A stretch of DNA of 64,000 bases from Alteromonas sp. BMJM2 (lineage in GTDB: Bacteria > Pseudomonadota > Gammaproteobacteria > Enterobacterales > Alteromonadaceae): positions 178,281 through 242,280 of the forward strand of contig NZ_JAPVOT010000005.1 in the NCBI RefSeq assembly GCF_027257845.1, read 5' to 3'. Of this stretch, positions 54,152 through 63,893 are shown piece by piece. The first letter of the stretch is position 1. Every line of letters starts with the position of its first letter. Under the pieces are notes generated by a model. That model searched no databases and was not told the DNA's origin. It saw only the letters and a list, made by a program, of their open reading frames with translations. Both the position numbers and the translations under genes were made by a program.

Positions 54152-56272
54152 TTAAAGTATAATTCTACGTAAGTCAGTTAGGTTAGCAGCAACTTCTGCA
54201 GCAAACCTTGCACCTACAGCACCATCAATAACACGGTGGTCGTATGACAAGCTTAACGGAACCATTAAACGAGGTTCAAATTCGCTGCCATTCCACTTAG
54301 GTTTCATCTCTGATTTAGAGACACCTAAGATACCCACTTCGGGGGCATTCACGATTGGCGTAAACGCCGTACCGCCGATACCACCGAGGCTAGAGATAGT
54401 AAATGTGCCACCTTGCATATCGGCAGACTTCAACTTACCTTCGCGTGCCTTCTTAGACGTATCAATTAGCTCTTGAGACAGTTGCTCAATGCCTTTTTTG
54501 TTTACATCTTTGATTACAGGTACAACAAGGCCGCCTGGCGTTTCTACCGCAATACCGATGTTGATGAACTTCTTAATGATCAAGCTTTCGCCATCATCAG
54601 ATAGCGACGAGTTAAACACTTCGTATTTTTCTAGCGCTTTCGCTACGGCTTTCATAACAAAAACAAGTGGCGTGATCTTTAAGCCAGACTTTATTTTTGC
54701 ATGATAGGCATTCTGCTCTTTACGGAATGCTTCAACGCCAGTGATATCGGCTTCATCAAACTGCGTAACGTGTGGAATAGTGGCCCAGTTACGATGTAAG
54801 AACGGCCCAGAAATTTTCTGGATACGCGATAGCTTCTGCTCTTCAACTTCACCAAACTTGCTGTGATCAACAGGTTTAACCGGCACAATTTGAAGTACAT
54901 TGTCACCTACAGGTGCATTACCTGAGGCAGCAGCCGTTTTAGGCTTAGCCAATTCAGCTTTAACGTACTCTTGAACGTCTTCTTTCAAAATACGATTCTT
55001 ACGACCAGAACCTTTTACCAAGGTGAGGTCTACACCAAATTCTCGTGCCACTCTACGCACAGATGGGGAAGCATGGGCTTTACCGTCATTTTTTTCTGAG
55101 TGAGAATCTGTATCCGAGCTTGAGTCGGCTTCAGCTGGCACAGGCTTCTGTGCTGGTGCTTTTGACTTTTCTTCAGTCTTCTTGTCCGAAGATTCTTTAC
55201 TAGAAGAATCTGACTGCTTCGATGCTTCAGATTTGCTTTCTTCTTTCACTGAAGAGGTTGATGCGCCACCACTAGTTTCTAACTTCACCACCAGTGTGCC
55301 TTGCTTAACCTTGTCACCCGTGGAAATAAGCACTTCTTTTACCGTACCTGCATGTGTCGAAGGCACATCCATAGTGGCTTTATCGGTCTCAAGAGTAATT
55401 AAACCATCTTCTTTTTCAATGGTATCGCCAACAGCAACAAGTACGTCGATAACATCGACTTCACCGTCTTCACCAATATCAGGGACCGATACTTCAATCA
55501 CTTCACTTGATGACGAATCTGAAGAGGCTGCATTTGACGATTTAGCTTCTTGGTCGGCGCTATCTGAAGAATCAGTGCTATCTGAAGAGTCAGTGCTCGA
55601 GCTTTCCGTGCTTTCAGATGAGTCAGAACCGCTGACCTCAAGCTTAATAACCACGGTGCCCTCTTTAACTTTATCGCCACTGCTAATTAACACTTCTTTC
55701 ACGGTACCGGCGTGACTGGACGGCACGTCCATTGTCGCTTTGTCAGTTTCTAGCGTAATGAGGCCATCTTCTTTTTCAATGGTATCGCCCACCGCAACTA
55801 GTACGTCGATAACGTCAACTTCGCCGTCTTCACCAATATCTGGTACAGCTACTTCAATTATGTTGCCGCCTGAAGATTGAGCAGAGTCTGATGTTGATTC
55901 AGACTCTTTTTTAGGCTCTTCGCTTGAAGATGACTCACTGTCCGACTCGGCGCTGTCTGCTGAGCTGCTCGCCTCAGAAGCATCAGCCTCAGTGTCAGCA
56001 CCTTCAGAATCAGAGCTGTTTTCCTCAGAATCAGCACTGGTTTTGATTTCGCCGATAACGTCGCCTTCTTTAATCTTGTCACCCACGGCAACAGATAGGC
56101 TTACTATTTCGCCTTCAAACGGCGCAGGAATGTCCATAGATGCTTTATCGCTCTCTACGGTAACAATCCCTTCATCTGCCTCTAATGTGTCGCCAACGGA
56201 AACACACAGTTCGATAACTTCAACTTCGTCACCACCAACATCGGGAACGACAATCTTTTGAATATCTGACAT
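54152..56272 (-). CDS. aceF: Dihydrolipoamide acetyltransferase (E2) with three lipoyl domains
   Basis: 706 residues. It carries acetyl groups from E1 to CoA. Three lipoyl domains are visible, with modified lysines at 43 (ESDKASM), 178 and 298 (both ETDKATMDVP). Domains 2 and 3 differ at only about seven positions. A peripheral subunit-binding domain (ASPSVRRVAREFGVDLTLVK, about 401-438) and the catalytic domain with LSLSYDHRVIDGAVGARF follow. The linkers (80-137, 214-257, 335-399) are Ser/Asp/Glu/Lys-rich instead of the Ala/Pro-rich linkers of Escherichia coli. AAGG precedes the ATG. aceE lies 26 bases upstream. Confidence 0.96.
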   Translation of the reverse strand: MSDIQKIVVPDVGGDEVEVIELCVSVGDTLEADEGIVTVESDKASMDIPAPFEGEIVSLSVAVGDKIKEGDVIGEIKTSADSEENSSDSEGADTEADASEASSSADSAESDSESSSSEEPKKESESTSDSAQSSGGNIIEVAVPDIGEDGEVDVIDVLVAVGDTIEKEDGLITLETDKATMDVPSSHAGTVKEVLISSGDKVKEGTVVIKLEVSGSDSSESTESSSTDSSDSTDSSDSADQEAKSSNAASSDSSSSEVIEVSVPDIGEDGEVDVIDVLVAVGDTIEKEDGLITLETDKATMDVPSTHAGTVKEVLISTGDKVKQGTLVVKLETSGGASTSSVKEESKSEASKQSDSSSKESSDKKTEEKSKAPAQKPVPAEADSSSDTDSHSEKNDGKAHASPSVRRVAREFGVDLTLVKGSGRKNRILKEDVQEYVKAELAKPKTAAASGNAPVGDNVLQIVPVKPVDHSKFGEVEEQKLSRIQKISGPFLHRNWATIPHVTQFDEADITGVEAFRKEQNAYHAKIKSGLKITPLVFVMKAVAKALEKYEVFNSSLSDDGESLIIKKFINIGIAVETPGGLVVPVIKDVNKKGIEQLSQELIDTSKKAREGKLKSADMQGGTFTISSLGGIGGTAFTPIVNAPEVGILGVSKSEMKPKWNGSEFEPRLMVPLSLSYDHRVIDGAVGARFAAEVAANLTDLRRIIL

Positions 56273-56298
56273 ATGTAAAATACCTTATGTGTCTGTGA

Positions 56299-58974
56299 CT
56301 ACGCGTAAAGTGGGTTAAGTTTTTCAGCGTTAATTTCAAAACGCTTAATGGCATCTGCCACCACTTTTTTCTCAACGTCACCGCGCTGTGCAAGTTCGTA
56401 AAGTGATGCCACTACAATGTAGGCAGCGTTCACTTCGAAATGCGTACGCAAGTTTTCACGGCTGTCACTTCTTCCGAAGCCGTCTGTACCCAAACAACGA
56501 TATTCTGTATCGATGAAGGCACGGACTTGGTCAGAGTAGTTCTTCACGTAATCTGTTGCAGAAATTGCCGGGCCTGCATTTTTTGTAATCACTTGGCTAA
56601 TGTACGGTGTTTTTTGCTCTGCTTCTGGATTAAGCATGTTCCAGCGTGCAATGCCTTGACCTTCACGAGCCAGCTCGTTGAAAGACGTTACCGAGTACAC
56701 GTCAGAAGACACATCGTAATCGTCACTAAGAATTTGTGCCGCTTTGCGCACTTCATTCAAAATAGTGCCCGAGCCCATCAACTGAACGTTGTGCTTCGCT
56801 TTCTTACTTTCAACACGCTCTAGCTTATAAATACCTTTGATGATTTGCTTTGCAATATCGTCATCTTCAGGCATCGCAGGATGCTGATAGTTTTCATTCA
56901 TTAACGTGAGGTAGTAGAAAACGTTTTCGTTTTCACCGTACATACGACGTAAGCCATCTTGTACGATAACCGCCACTTCGTAGCCATACGTTGGATCGTA
57001 CGTTACACAGTTAGGAATTAAGTTAGCCTGTACATGTGAATGGCCATCCTGATGCTGTAGACCTTCACCATTCAGTGTTGTTCTACCTGCTGTCGCACCT
57101 AATAGGAAACCACGAGCCTGGCTATCACCCGCTGCCCATGCTAAGTCGCCAACGCGTTGGAAACCGAACATTGAGTAGTAGATATAAAAAGGAATAGTGG
57201 TAGCGTTACAGGTTGAGTAAGACGTACCCGCCGCTACCCAAGACGCCATAGCGCCTAGCTCGTTAATACCTTCTTGCAGTACTTGGCCTTTCTTATCTTC
57301 GCGATAGTAAGCCACTTGGTCGGCATCTTGTGGAACGTATTTCTGCCCTTCATTAGCGTAAATACCTACCTGACGGAACAGACCTTCCATACCGAATGTA
57401 CGTGCTTCATCAGGAATAATGGGCACAATGCGCTTGCCAATTTTCTTATCTTTAAGCAACGCGTTAAGTACGCGTACAAAGGTCATGGTAGATGACACTT
57501 GACGATCGCCAGAGCCTTTTAAAATAGCGTCAAAGGCTTTTAACTCTGGTACTTCTAACTGCTCTTCTGCTTGCTCTCTGCGCGCTGGAAGATATCCGCC
57601 AAGGGCCTCACGGCGCTCTTTCAGATACTTAAGTTCTTCACTGTCTTCTGGGAAGCGGTAGTACGGAAGATCGGCAATTTTGTCGTCTTCAATAGGAATA
57701 TTGAAACGGTCACGGAATTTCTTAATCGATTCCACTTCCATTTTCTTCACGTTGTGAGCCACGTTCTGTGCTTCACCCGATGAACCAAGACCAAAGCCTT
57801 TAACGGTTTTCGCAAGAATAACCGTTGGGCGACCTTTGGTATCGATGGCTTTTTGGTATGCAGCAAATACCTTAACCGGATCGTGACCACCACGATTTAA
57901 GCGCCAGATGTCTTCATCTGAATAGTTAGCCACTAACGCTTTCGTTTCTGGGTACTTGTTAAAGAAGTTTTCGCGGGTGTACTTGCCGCCCTTCGCTTTA
58001 CAGTTCTGGTATTCACCGTCGACGGTTTCGCCCATAAGCTGAATTAGCTTGCCTGATTTGTCACGGGCAAGAAGCTCATCCCAGTAACTACCCCAAATAA
58101 CTTTAACCACTTCCCAGCCTGCGCCGCGGAATGTGCCTTCTAGTTCTTGGATAATTTTGCCATTACCACGTACAGGGCCGTCTAAGCGCTGTAAGTTACA
58201 GTTAATCACAAATGTTAGGTTGTCTAAGCCTTCGCGAGACGCTAAGCCAATGGCACCCAATGATTCTGGCTCATCACACTCACCATCACCCATGTAGCAG
58301 TATACGCGCTGCGCTGAACAGTCTTTAATACCGCGGTTAGTGAGGTATTTTAAGAAACGCGCTGTGTATATCGCTTGAAGTGGACCAAGGCCCATAGATA
58401 CTGTTGGGAACTGCCAGTAGTCTTTCATCAAATGCGGGTGCGGGTACGATGATAGTCCATCGCCATTACACTCTTGACGGAAGTTGTTTAGCTGCTCTTC
58501 CGTTAAGTTACCTTCGATGAAAGAACGAGCGTAAATGCCTGGAGAAATGTGGCCTTGAGCGAATATAAAGTCGCCGCCGTTACCATCTGTAGGCGCTTTG
58601 AAAAAGTGGTTAAAGCCAACATCGTACAGCATGGCTGAAGAGGCAAAGCTACCAATGTGACCACCAAGTTCTAGATCTTTCTTAGACGCGCGTAGCACTA
58701 TCATTAATGCGTTCCAACGAATTGCAGCACGGATGCGCGCTTCAATAGTGAGATCGCCAGGCATGTTAGGCTCTTGCGCTGCGGGAATAGTGTTGATATA
58801 CGCTGTTGTAGCGTCGTACGGTAAGTGAGCTCCACTACGGCGAGCTTTATCAACAAGCTTCTCAAGTAAGTAATGAGCGCGTTCTACACCTTCCTCTTCG
58901 AATACAGATTCGAGTGCATCTAGCCACTCTTTAGTTTCTTGAGGGTCCACATCTTGGTGCATCATATCAGTCAT
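56299..58974 (-). CDS. aceE: Pyruvate dehydrogenase E1 component (homodimeric)
   Basis: 891 residues, the normal size of the homodimeric E1. It decarboxylates pyruvate with thiamine diphosphate and acetylates lipoyl E2. The ThDP motif GDGECDEPESLGAIGLASRE, followed by NLTFVINCNLQRLDGPVRGN, is clear, as are FIFAQGHISPGIYARSF and the C-terminal GTDGFGRSDSRENLRTHFEV. AGGATGG lies before the ATG. It is the first enzyme gene of the complex, 187 bases after pdhR, as in enterobacteria. Confidence 0.97.
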   Translation of the reverse strand: MTDMMHQDVDPQETKEWLDALESVFEEEGVERAHYLLEKLVDKARRSGAHLPYDATTAYINTIPAAQEPNMPGDLTIEARIRAAIRWNALMIVLRASKKDLELGGHIGSFASSAMLYDVGFNHFFKAPTDGNGGDFIFAQGHISPGIYARSFIEGNLTEEQLNNFRQECNGDGLSSYPHPHLMKDYWQFPTVSMGLGPLQAIYTARFLKYLTNRGIKDCSAQRVYCYMGDGECDEPESLGAIGLASREGLDNLTFVINCNLQRLDGPVRGNGKIIQELEGTFRGAGWEVVKVIWGSYWDELLARDKSGKLIQLMGETVDGEYQNCKAKGGKYTRENFFNKYPETKALVANYSDEDIWRLNRGGHDPVKVFAAYQKAIDTKGRPTVILAKTVKGFGLGSSGEAQNVAHNVKKMEVESIKKFRDRFNIPIEDDKIADLPYYRFPEDSEELKYLKERREALGGYLPARREQAEEQLEVPELKAFDAILKGSGDRQVSSTMTFVRVLNALLKDKKIGKRIVPIIPDEARTFGMEGLFRQVGIYANEGQKYVPQDADQVAYYREDKKGQVLQEGINELGAMASWVAAGTSYSTCNATTIPFYIYYSMFGFQRVGDLAWAAGDSQARGFLLGATAGRTTLNGEGLQHQDGHSHVQANLIPNCVTYDPTYGYEVAVIVQDGLRRMYGENENVFYYLTLMNENYQHPAMPEDDDIAKQIIKGIYKLERVESKKAKHNVQLMGSGTILNEVRKAAQILSDDYDVSSDVYSVTSFNELAREGQGIARWNMLNPEAEQKTPYISQVITKNAGPAISATDYVKNYSDQVRAFIDTEYRCLGTDGFGRSDSRENLRTHFEVNAAYIVVASLYELAQRGDVEKKVVADAIKRFEINAEKLNPLYA

Positions 58975-59161
58975 GGTGCCATCCTATTTTTGCTTATATA
59001 GAAAATCCTCCTTACGCAACATTTACACCCTGCGTTAAAGGAGGAAAACTAAACTACGTTGTACTCACAGTGACCCGTTCTGGCTCACCTGCTTGGGCAG
59101 TGGCACGGGTACAACCCGACCGGCCTCTGCGAATAATTAACCGCGAGCAGCGTGCTCTAGG

Positions 59162-59908
59162 CTAAATTTCTAAACGGCGTAACGCTCGCTGAACACGAGT
59201 GTCACGCTGATTAATGGTTAACAGCGTTTTTTCAATAAACGCCAAATGCGTATTACATGCCTGACGAGCAGCTTCTGGATCTTGCGACGCAATGGCTTCC
59301 ACAATTTCTCGTCGCTGTTTGGCAATATCTGCCACTGCATCGGTGTGCATAGCCAGCATGTCTAAATTTCGTTCTATGTTGTCAACCAACATACTTTGCA
59401 TGGTGCTCATTACGTGAAGCAGCACCATGTTGTGCGAAGCTCGCGCCATGATGATGTAAAACTGCCCTAGCGCTTCGGCTTGGCCACGTTTACTCTCGCT
59501 CACTTTTGGCGACGGAAGCTCATTTAATGCTTGAGTTAGCGCATCAATATCTTCTGGTTGCCCGCGAAGCGCAGCGTAATAAGCCGACATACCCTCTAAG
59601 GCATGTCTAAATTCGAGTAGATCAAACTGAGTTTCTGGACGTTTGCTCACTAAATCCATTAGTGGGTCTTTCATTGCCGCATTGAGATTGCGGTTCACAA
59701 ACGTACCGCCACCTTGCTTCCTTTCTACCAGACCACGGGCTTGCAGATTACCAATAGCTTCACGTAAAGAAGGGCGAGACACATCAAACTTAAGCGCAAG
59801 TTCTCTCTCTGGCGGCAATTTTTGCCCCGCCAATAGAGAACCATCGAGAATCATAGATTCAAGTTGCTCGGTAATAACATCTGCAAGTTTTTTTCGCTGC
59901 TGACGCAT
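59162..59908 (-). CDS. pdhR: Pyruvate dehydrogenase complex repressor (GntR/FadR type)
   Basis: 248 residues. The N-terminal winged helix-turn-helix (LADVITEQLESMILDGSLLA, PPERELALKFDVSRPSLREAI, GGGTFVNRNL) and all-helical FCD effector domain place it in the FadR subfamily. Position directly upstream of aceE-aceF-lpd identifies it as PdhR, which releases DNA on binding pyruvate. A matching operator lies about 120 bases upstream of its start, suggesting autoregulation and operon control. Confidence 0.93.
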   Translation of the reverse strand: MRQQRKKLADVITEQLESMILDGSLLAGQKLPPERELALKFDVSRPSLREAIGNLQARGLVERKQGGGTFVNRNLNAAMKDPLMDLVSKRPETQFDLLEFRHALEGMSAYYAALRGQPEDIDALTQALNELPSPKVSESKRGQAEALGQFYIIMARASHNMVLLHVMSTMQSMLVDNIERNLDMLAMHTDAVADIAKQRREIVEAIASQDPEAARQACNTHLAFIEKTLLTINQRDTRVQRALRRLEI

Positions 59909-60022
59909 GCGGCCCCTGTCTCTGTAAAGAATCCTGTAGTGAAGTTCCTGTCATGAAGTACTTCAGAGTTAATCACAGTTGTGAATACGCCAAATTAGTG
60001 ACATTAATGTAAACTCAACTAA

Positions 60023-60037
60023 AATTGGTAATACCAT
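60023..60037. promoter_or_regulatory. PdhR-type operator
   Basis: AATTGGTAATACCAT matches the PdhR box form ATTGGT-N3-ACCAAT with one mismatch in the second arm. It lies about 115-130 bases upstream of the pdhR start. Confidence 0.65.
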
Positions 60038-60272
60038 TTTACCTATACAGTTTAAGGCAGATCGTTTTGGAGGTAAATACTCTCAAGCATAGCAAACCTG
60101 ACTGAGTTTGCTGTCTGTTAAGCTTTATTGTTGAATTTGTTAAGAAAAGTGCTCAAACCATTACTGGTCTGATGAGAAGGTGAAAGAAGATGTAGAAACA
60201 AAAGCATCTGATCTAGCAGCAGTTTTTTACTAGACCAAATGTTTTCATAAAATTAAATGTTAAAAATAGTGA

Positions 60273-61187
60273 TTATGCGAGACTGCCTATAACCGTAAGT
60301 GCCGAAGTGACAACCAGTAAAAAAATAACATTACGTTTTGCTAACTTTACAAGCACCTTGGGTTCAACCGATGCATTTTCAGCCTGTAGCGCCTGTTCTT
60401 CCGGCGTTAGCATTTCAGCTTTCGCCGAAATAATCGTTAGCACATCATAGGCGGAAACGTTTAATTGCAGCGCATAATTTATCCACTCAGGCAATGCGCG
60501 AGAGAAGTGTCCCATCATTAACATACCAAATGCAGTAATTCGAACTGGAATATAATCTAGTGCAAACATGAGGCGGGCTGCAGGTTCGCGCATGGGATGA
60601 TTAGCTGTACATAGCGCTTCGGTCGTACTTCTACTTAAAGTATAAAACAATGCGCCAGGCGCGCCAAACGCAATAAACCACAGCATAACAGCGGCGTAAT
60701 GCTGATAATTAAGCCATGTTAAATGTTGCCCAAAGCTTTGGCCTTGGTATTTTGCGCTACTTTTGTCGTCAGCCTCTTCATTATTTGCGTTTTCGTTAGA
60801 ACTACTTTGACTATTACGCTCATTGGTACAGTGGCCCAATTGGTCGGTGTACATACTACAGGCCTGCAAATCATTTCGCTCGGCCGCGTTTAAGAAGCAT
60901 TTATACGTGGCCCTTAGTGCAGGACAACCAATGCATATAAATAGGACAACGCTTTGCTCTATAAAGGTAAGAAAAGCGCCAAAAATAAAATATTCTATTC
61001 CTGCAAGTACAACGGCGGGAGCTAGCAGGCAAAGATACAATGACGCAGACGTGTTCTTTTTAGACAACCAACGCTTTTCAATAAGCCAATCACGATATTG
61101 ACCGGCGTATTTTTCAATATGCCAACGGGGTTCTTTACTTACTAATCGCTCTAAACTTAGTACTAATAGCAAACTCATTAAAATCAT
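60273..61187 (-). CDS. ampE: AmpE-like membrane protein (regulatory signalling modulator)
   Basis: 304 residues with about four membrane helices (near 40-62, 65-88, 160-180 and the last 20 residues). The start MSLLLVLSLERLVSKEPRWH and the segments MREPAARLMFALDYIPVRIT and FSRALPEWINYALQ match AmpE/CobD-like family proteins. A polar insert (about residues 120-150, NERNSQSSSNENANNEEADD) is longer than in Escherichia coli. It follows ampD and precedes pdhR as in enterobacteria. Its role in beta-lactamase signalling is not settled. Confidence 0.88.
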   Translation of the reverse strand: MILMSLLLVLSLERLVSKEPRWHIEKYAGQYRDWLIEKRWLSKKNTSASLYLCLLAPAVVLAGIEYFIFGAFLTFIEQSVVLFICIGCPALRATYKCFLNAAERNDLQACSMYTDQLGHCTNERNSQSSSNENANNEEADDKSSAKYQGQSFGQHLTWLNYQHYAAVMLWFIAFGAPGALFYTLSRSTTEALCTANHPMREPAARLMFALDYIPVRITAFGMLMMGHFSRALPEWINYALQLNVSAYDVLTIISAKAEMLTPEEQALQAENASVEPKVLVKLAKRNVIFLLVVTSALTVIGSLA

Positions 61188-61325
61188 GTGTTAGATCGCT
61201 TCCAGTTATTTGACGCAATGCACGTACTTATCTTCAATGCTGATTAAGCCATATTCATCGCGGTGACCCAATTTATAAGCATTCATTTTATTGCTTGGTT
61301 TACTACTTAGTTTACTAAGTATGGC

Positions 61326-61865
61326 CTACAGTAAATTGATGAGGCTTTTTCTATACCTAGCCCAATCAAATGCAACTCCAGGGTCGGTTTTTCTACCCGG
61401 TGCAATGTCGTTATGCCCTACGATACGCCCTAACGAGATATTAGGGTAGTGCTTAACGATGAAATTGGTCAGCTCAGTTAATGCTACATACTGTTTATCG
61501 GTATAAGGCAAGGTGTCAGTGCCTTCAAGTTCAATACCAATAGAGAAGTCATTACACCTGCTTTTACCCTGATAAGTGGACAGACCTGCATGCCATGCCC
61601 GCTGGTTAAATGGAACAAACTGCTCAATTTCACCGGTGCGATAGATTACGCAGTGAGCTGATACCCGCAGACCGGCAATTTCCCTGTAAAAAGGATGTTC
61701 ATTAATATTAAGCTGCCCAATAAACAAATCCCGAATTCCTGACGTACCAAATTGAGATGGTGGTAGGGAAATATTATGAACCACCAGCAGGCTTACTTGT
61801 GCATCATCAGGACGAGCATCACAGTGAGGAGACGGTACAAAGGTCGCATTGTCGTATTTCAACAT
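61326..61865 (-). CDS. ampD: 1,6-anhydro-N-acetylmuramyl-L-alanine amidase
   Basis: 179 residues from ATG 61865, with GAGGTG nine bases upstream; the longer frame starts at GTG inside that site. The cytoplasmic zinc amidase recycles cell-wall muropeptides. Zinc ligands appear in VVHNISLPPSQFG (first His), and RIVGHNDIAPGRKTDPG (second His and Asp); FSIGIELEGTD carries the catalytic-side Glu. ampE lies 138 bases downstream. Confidence 0.94.
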   Translation of the reverse strand: MLKYDNATFVPSPHCDARPDDAQVSLLVVHNISLPPSQFGTSGIRDLFIGQLNINEHPFYREIAGLRVSAHCVIYRTGEIEQFVPFNQRAWHAGLSTYQGKSRCNDFSIGIELEGTDTLPYTDKQYVALTELTNFIVKHYPNISLGRIVGHNDIAPGRKTDPGVAFDWARYRKSLINLL

Positions 61866-62079
61866 AGGGTGAGGCACCTCGGTGTGGGTTTACTTTTATG
61901 TTTGCCAGCATTATTACATATCAAATTTTACATATAAGATGCCTGTGCATATAGAAGTGTTACATTGCTCTACTGGCAAAATCAATAACTTAAGCCAAGG
62001 GCAGGTTTTAAAAAGCCATGAAAAAAGCTATGGAAACAATTAATATAAAAGCGAACGTAAGCGCTCTAACGGGAGAGTA

Positions 62080-62598
62080 ATGTCTCAGGAACACAATGAA
62101 ACAAGCGCCGCTGGAAAGTGGATGGTGCTATTAGCGTGGGTGTGCGGACTGGGTTTACTTGTGTATGTTTTCTCCGGCCTATTGGAAAAACAAGTAAACC
62201 CAAATAGCACGCCTATTTCGCAGCAAATGGGATCGCAAACCGAAGTGCGCCTTAAACAGAATCGTCAGGGCCATTATGTCACCAGCGGCTATATTAACGG
62301 TGAAGAGGTTGTTTTTTTAGTCGACACTGGTGCGACAGACGTTGCTGTGCCGGCACATTTAGCCAGTAAACTTCAGTTGCAGGCAGGCCGCCAAGCACTG
62401 GCAAGAACCGCAAACGGAACGGTCAGAATAGCCGAGTCCACCATAGACACCCTTCGCATTGGCGATATAGAAGTACGAAATGTAAAAGCCAACTTAAACC
62501 CTGGTATGCAAGATAACCATATATTGCTCGGAATGAGCGTTCTTCGCCAATTAGAGTTTACTCAGCGTGGCGATTGGTTAATATTGCGTACCCTCTAA
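62080..62598 (+). CDS. Retropepsin-like membrane-anchored aspartic protease
   Basis: 172 residues with a good GGGAGAG ribosome binding site. A single N-terminal membrane helix (VLLAWVCGLGLLVYVFSGLL, about 15-34) is followed by one retropepsin domain with the catalytic triplet in FLVDTGATDVAVP and a second strand NHILLGMSVLRQLEF. This matches the clan AA single-domain family (TIGR02281 type) found in proteobacteria. It would act as a dimer facing the periplasm. nadC follows after 25 bases, but no functional link is known. Confidence 0.88.
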   Translation: MSQEHNETSAAGKWMVLLAWVCGLGLLVYVFSGLLEKQVNPNSTPISQQMGSQTEVRLKQNRQGHYVTSGYINGEEVVFLVDTGATDVAVPAHLASKLQLQAGRQALARTANGTVRIAESTIDTLRIGDIEVRNVKANLNPGMQDNHILLGMSVLRQLEFTQRGDWLILRTL

Positions 62599-62623
62599 AA
62601 GACAAAGTGAAAAGACAACAGCA

Positions 62624-63484
62624 ATGAAGATGACGTCACCCGATATACAAGCCATTCGCGAACAGGTTTCTCAAGCGCTCATTGAAGACTTAGGTGGTGA
62701 ACTGAATGCCGAAAACGACATAACTGCCAATCTCATTGATAAAGACGTGACAGCGAATGCGACTATTATTACCAGAGAGCCTTGCGTTATTTGCGGCGTT
62801 GCTTGGGTAAACCAGGCGTTTGCCTTAATAGACGAGTCAGTGTCGGTAACCTGGCATGTCAAAGATGGTGACCATGTAGAAGCCGATACGGTGTTAGTGA
62901 GTTTGTCTGGCTCTGCCAGAGCTATTCTTACCGCTGAACGCACCGCACTTAACTTCTTACAAACCTTATCGGGCAGTGCAACGGTAACCGCTTCTTACAC
63001 CAAGTATTTGGCGGGTACGAATACCAAGATTCTTGATACACGTAAAACCCTCCCAGGGCTTAGATACGCGCAAAAATATGCCGTACGCTGCGGCGGTGGG
63101 CAAAATCACCGTGTCGGGTTGTTCGACGCTTACTTAATTAAAGAGAATCACATCTTCTCCTGCGGCGGTATTCACAACGCAGTAAGGCGAGCAAAAACGA
63201 ACATGCCAGGTAAAACTGTTGAGGTAGAAGTTGAAAGCATTGAAGAATTTCAACAGGCCCTTGAAGCCGGTGCTGATATTGTAATGTTAGACAACTTTAC
63301 TAACGAACAGATCCAGCAGGCAGTAGCCATGAATAACGCACAGTGTAAGCTAGAGGTGTCTGGCAACATTACCGATGAGCGTTTGGCGTCGTTATCGAAG
63401 CTTGGAGTAGATTATATTTCTTCTGGTGCACTAACAAAGCACGTTCAAGCTATTGATTTATCGTTACGTATCGAGTTAAGTTAG
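62624..63484 (+). CDS. nadC: Nicotinate-nucleotide pyrophosphorylase (quinolinate phosphoribosyltransferase)
   Basis: 286 residues, normal length. It makes nicotinate mononucleotide from quinolinate and PRPP in NAD synthesis. The family signature DTRKTLPGLRYAQKYAVRCG, then GGQNHRVGLFDAYLIKENHI, and the C-terminal VEVESIEEFQQALEAGADIV and SGALTKHVQAIDLSLRIEL are clear. The ribosome binding site is weak, so coupling to the protease gene 25 bases upstream is possible. Position near ampD-ampE is as in enterobacteria. Confidence 0.95.
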   Translation: MKMTSPDIQAIREQVSQALIEDLGGELNAENDITANLIDKDVTANATIITREPCVICGVAWVNQAFALIDESVSVTWHVKDGDHVEADTVLVSLSGSARAILTAERTALNFLQTLSGSATVTASYTKYLAGTNTKILDTRKTLPGLRYAQKYAVRCGGGQNHRVGLFDAYLIKENHIFSCGGIHNAVRRAKTNMPGKTVEVEVESIEEFQQALEAGADIVMLDNFTNEQIQQAVAMNNAQCKLEVSGNITDERLASLSKLGVDYISSGALTKHVQAIDLSLRIELS

Positions 63485-63487
63485 ATC

Positions 63488-63511
63488 AAGTTGCAAAAAA
63501 ACTGGCAACTT
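63488..63511 (+). terminator. Weak terminator after nadC
   Basis: AAGTTGC pairs with GCAACTT, followed by TT, just after the nadC stop. Confidence 0.5.
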
Positions 63512-63842
63512 TTGAAAAATAGACTAGCGCGAATGCCCTTTCTGTAAAAACAAAAAACATAATTAGGCATGAGTCAACATAGAAAATATTAAATTTTGCG
63601 GCCAGTATTACGCAGCATACTTTGCTAATGATTTAAGTTTTATACTAAAGTTCAATAACATAGCACTGCTATGACACAAGACAACGCGTTATAATCGCCG
63701 AGTCAGACATTGGTATAAATCTGTATACTTGTCAGAAGCAAAGAAAATTCTATACTAAGCAACAAGTACCAGGGGCGTTTAAGGACGACTCGGGTATAAA
63801 CGTCAATTTGAATTAATTTTAAACTTAGCGTGTTATACACGT
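63512..63842. other. AT-rich intergenic region
   Basis: No gene is supported. It contains AT-rich promoter-like stretches and GTTATAATCGCC (about 63690-63701) as a plausible -10 region for a rightward transcript. A 65-residue leftward frame overlapping 63703-63900 has no ribosome binding site and is not accepted. Confidence 0.45.
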
Positions 63843-63893
63843 CCCGGAGAAAGACCATGATGAAAATCAATAAAACACATATGAGCCTCCGGG
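63843..63893 (+). promoter_or_regulatory. Possible ribosome-binding-site sequestering stem
   Basis: CCCGGAG (63843-63849) contains the GGAG ribosome binding site of the small frame at 63857 and is perfectly complementary to CTCCGGG (63887-63893). Pairing would hide the site. Only 7 bp, so it may be chance. Confidence 0.4.

Noticed and set aside
54489..56261. Rightward Ser-rich frames opposite aceF
   Set aside because: They are complements of the repetitive Ser/Asp/Glu linker codons and have no independent support.
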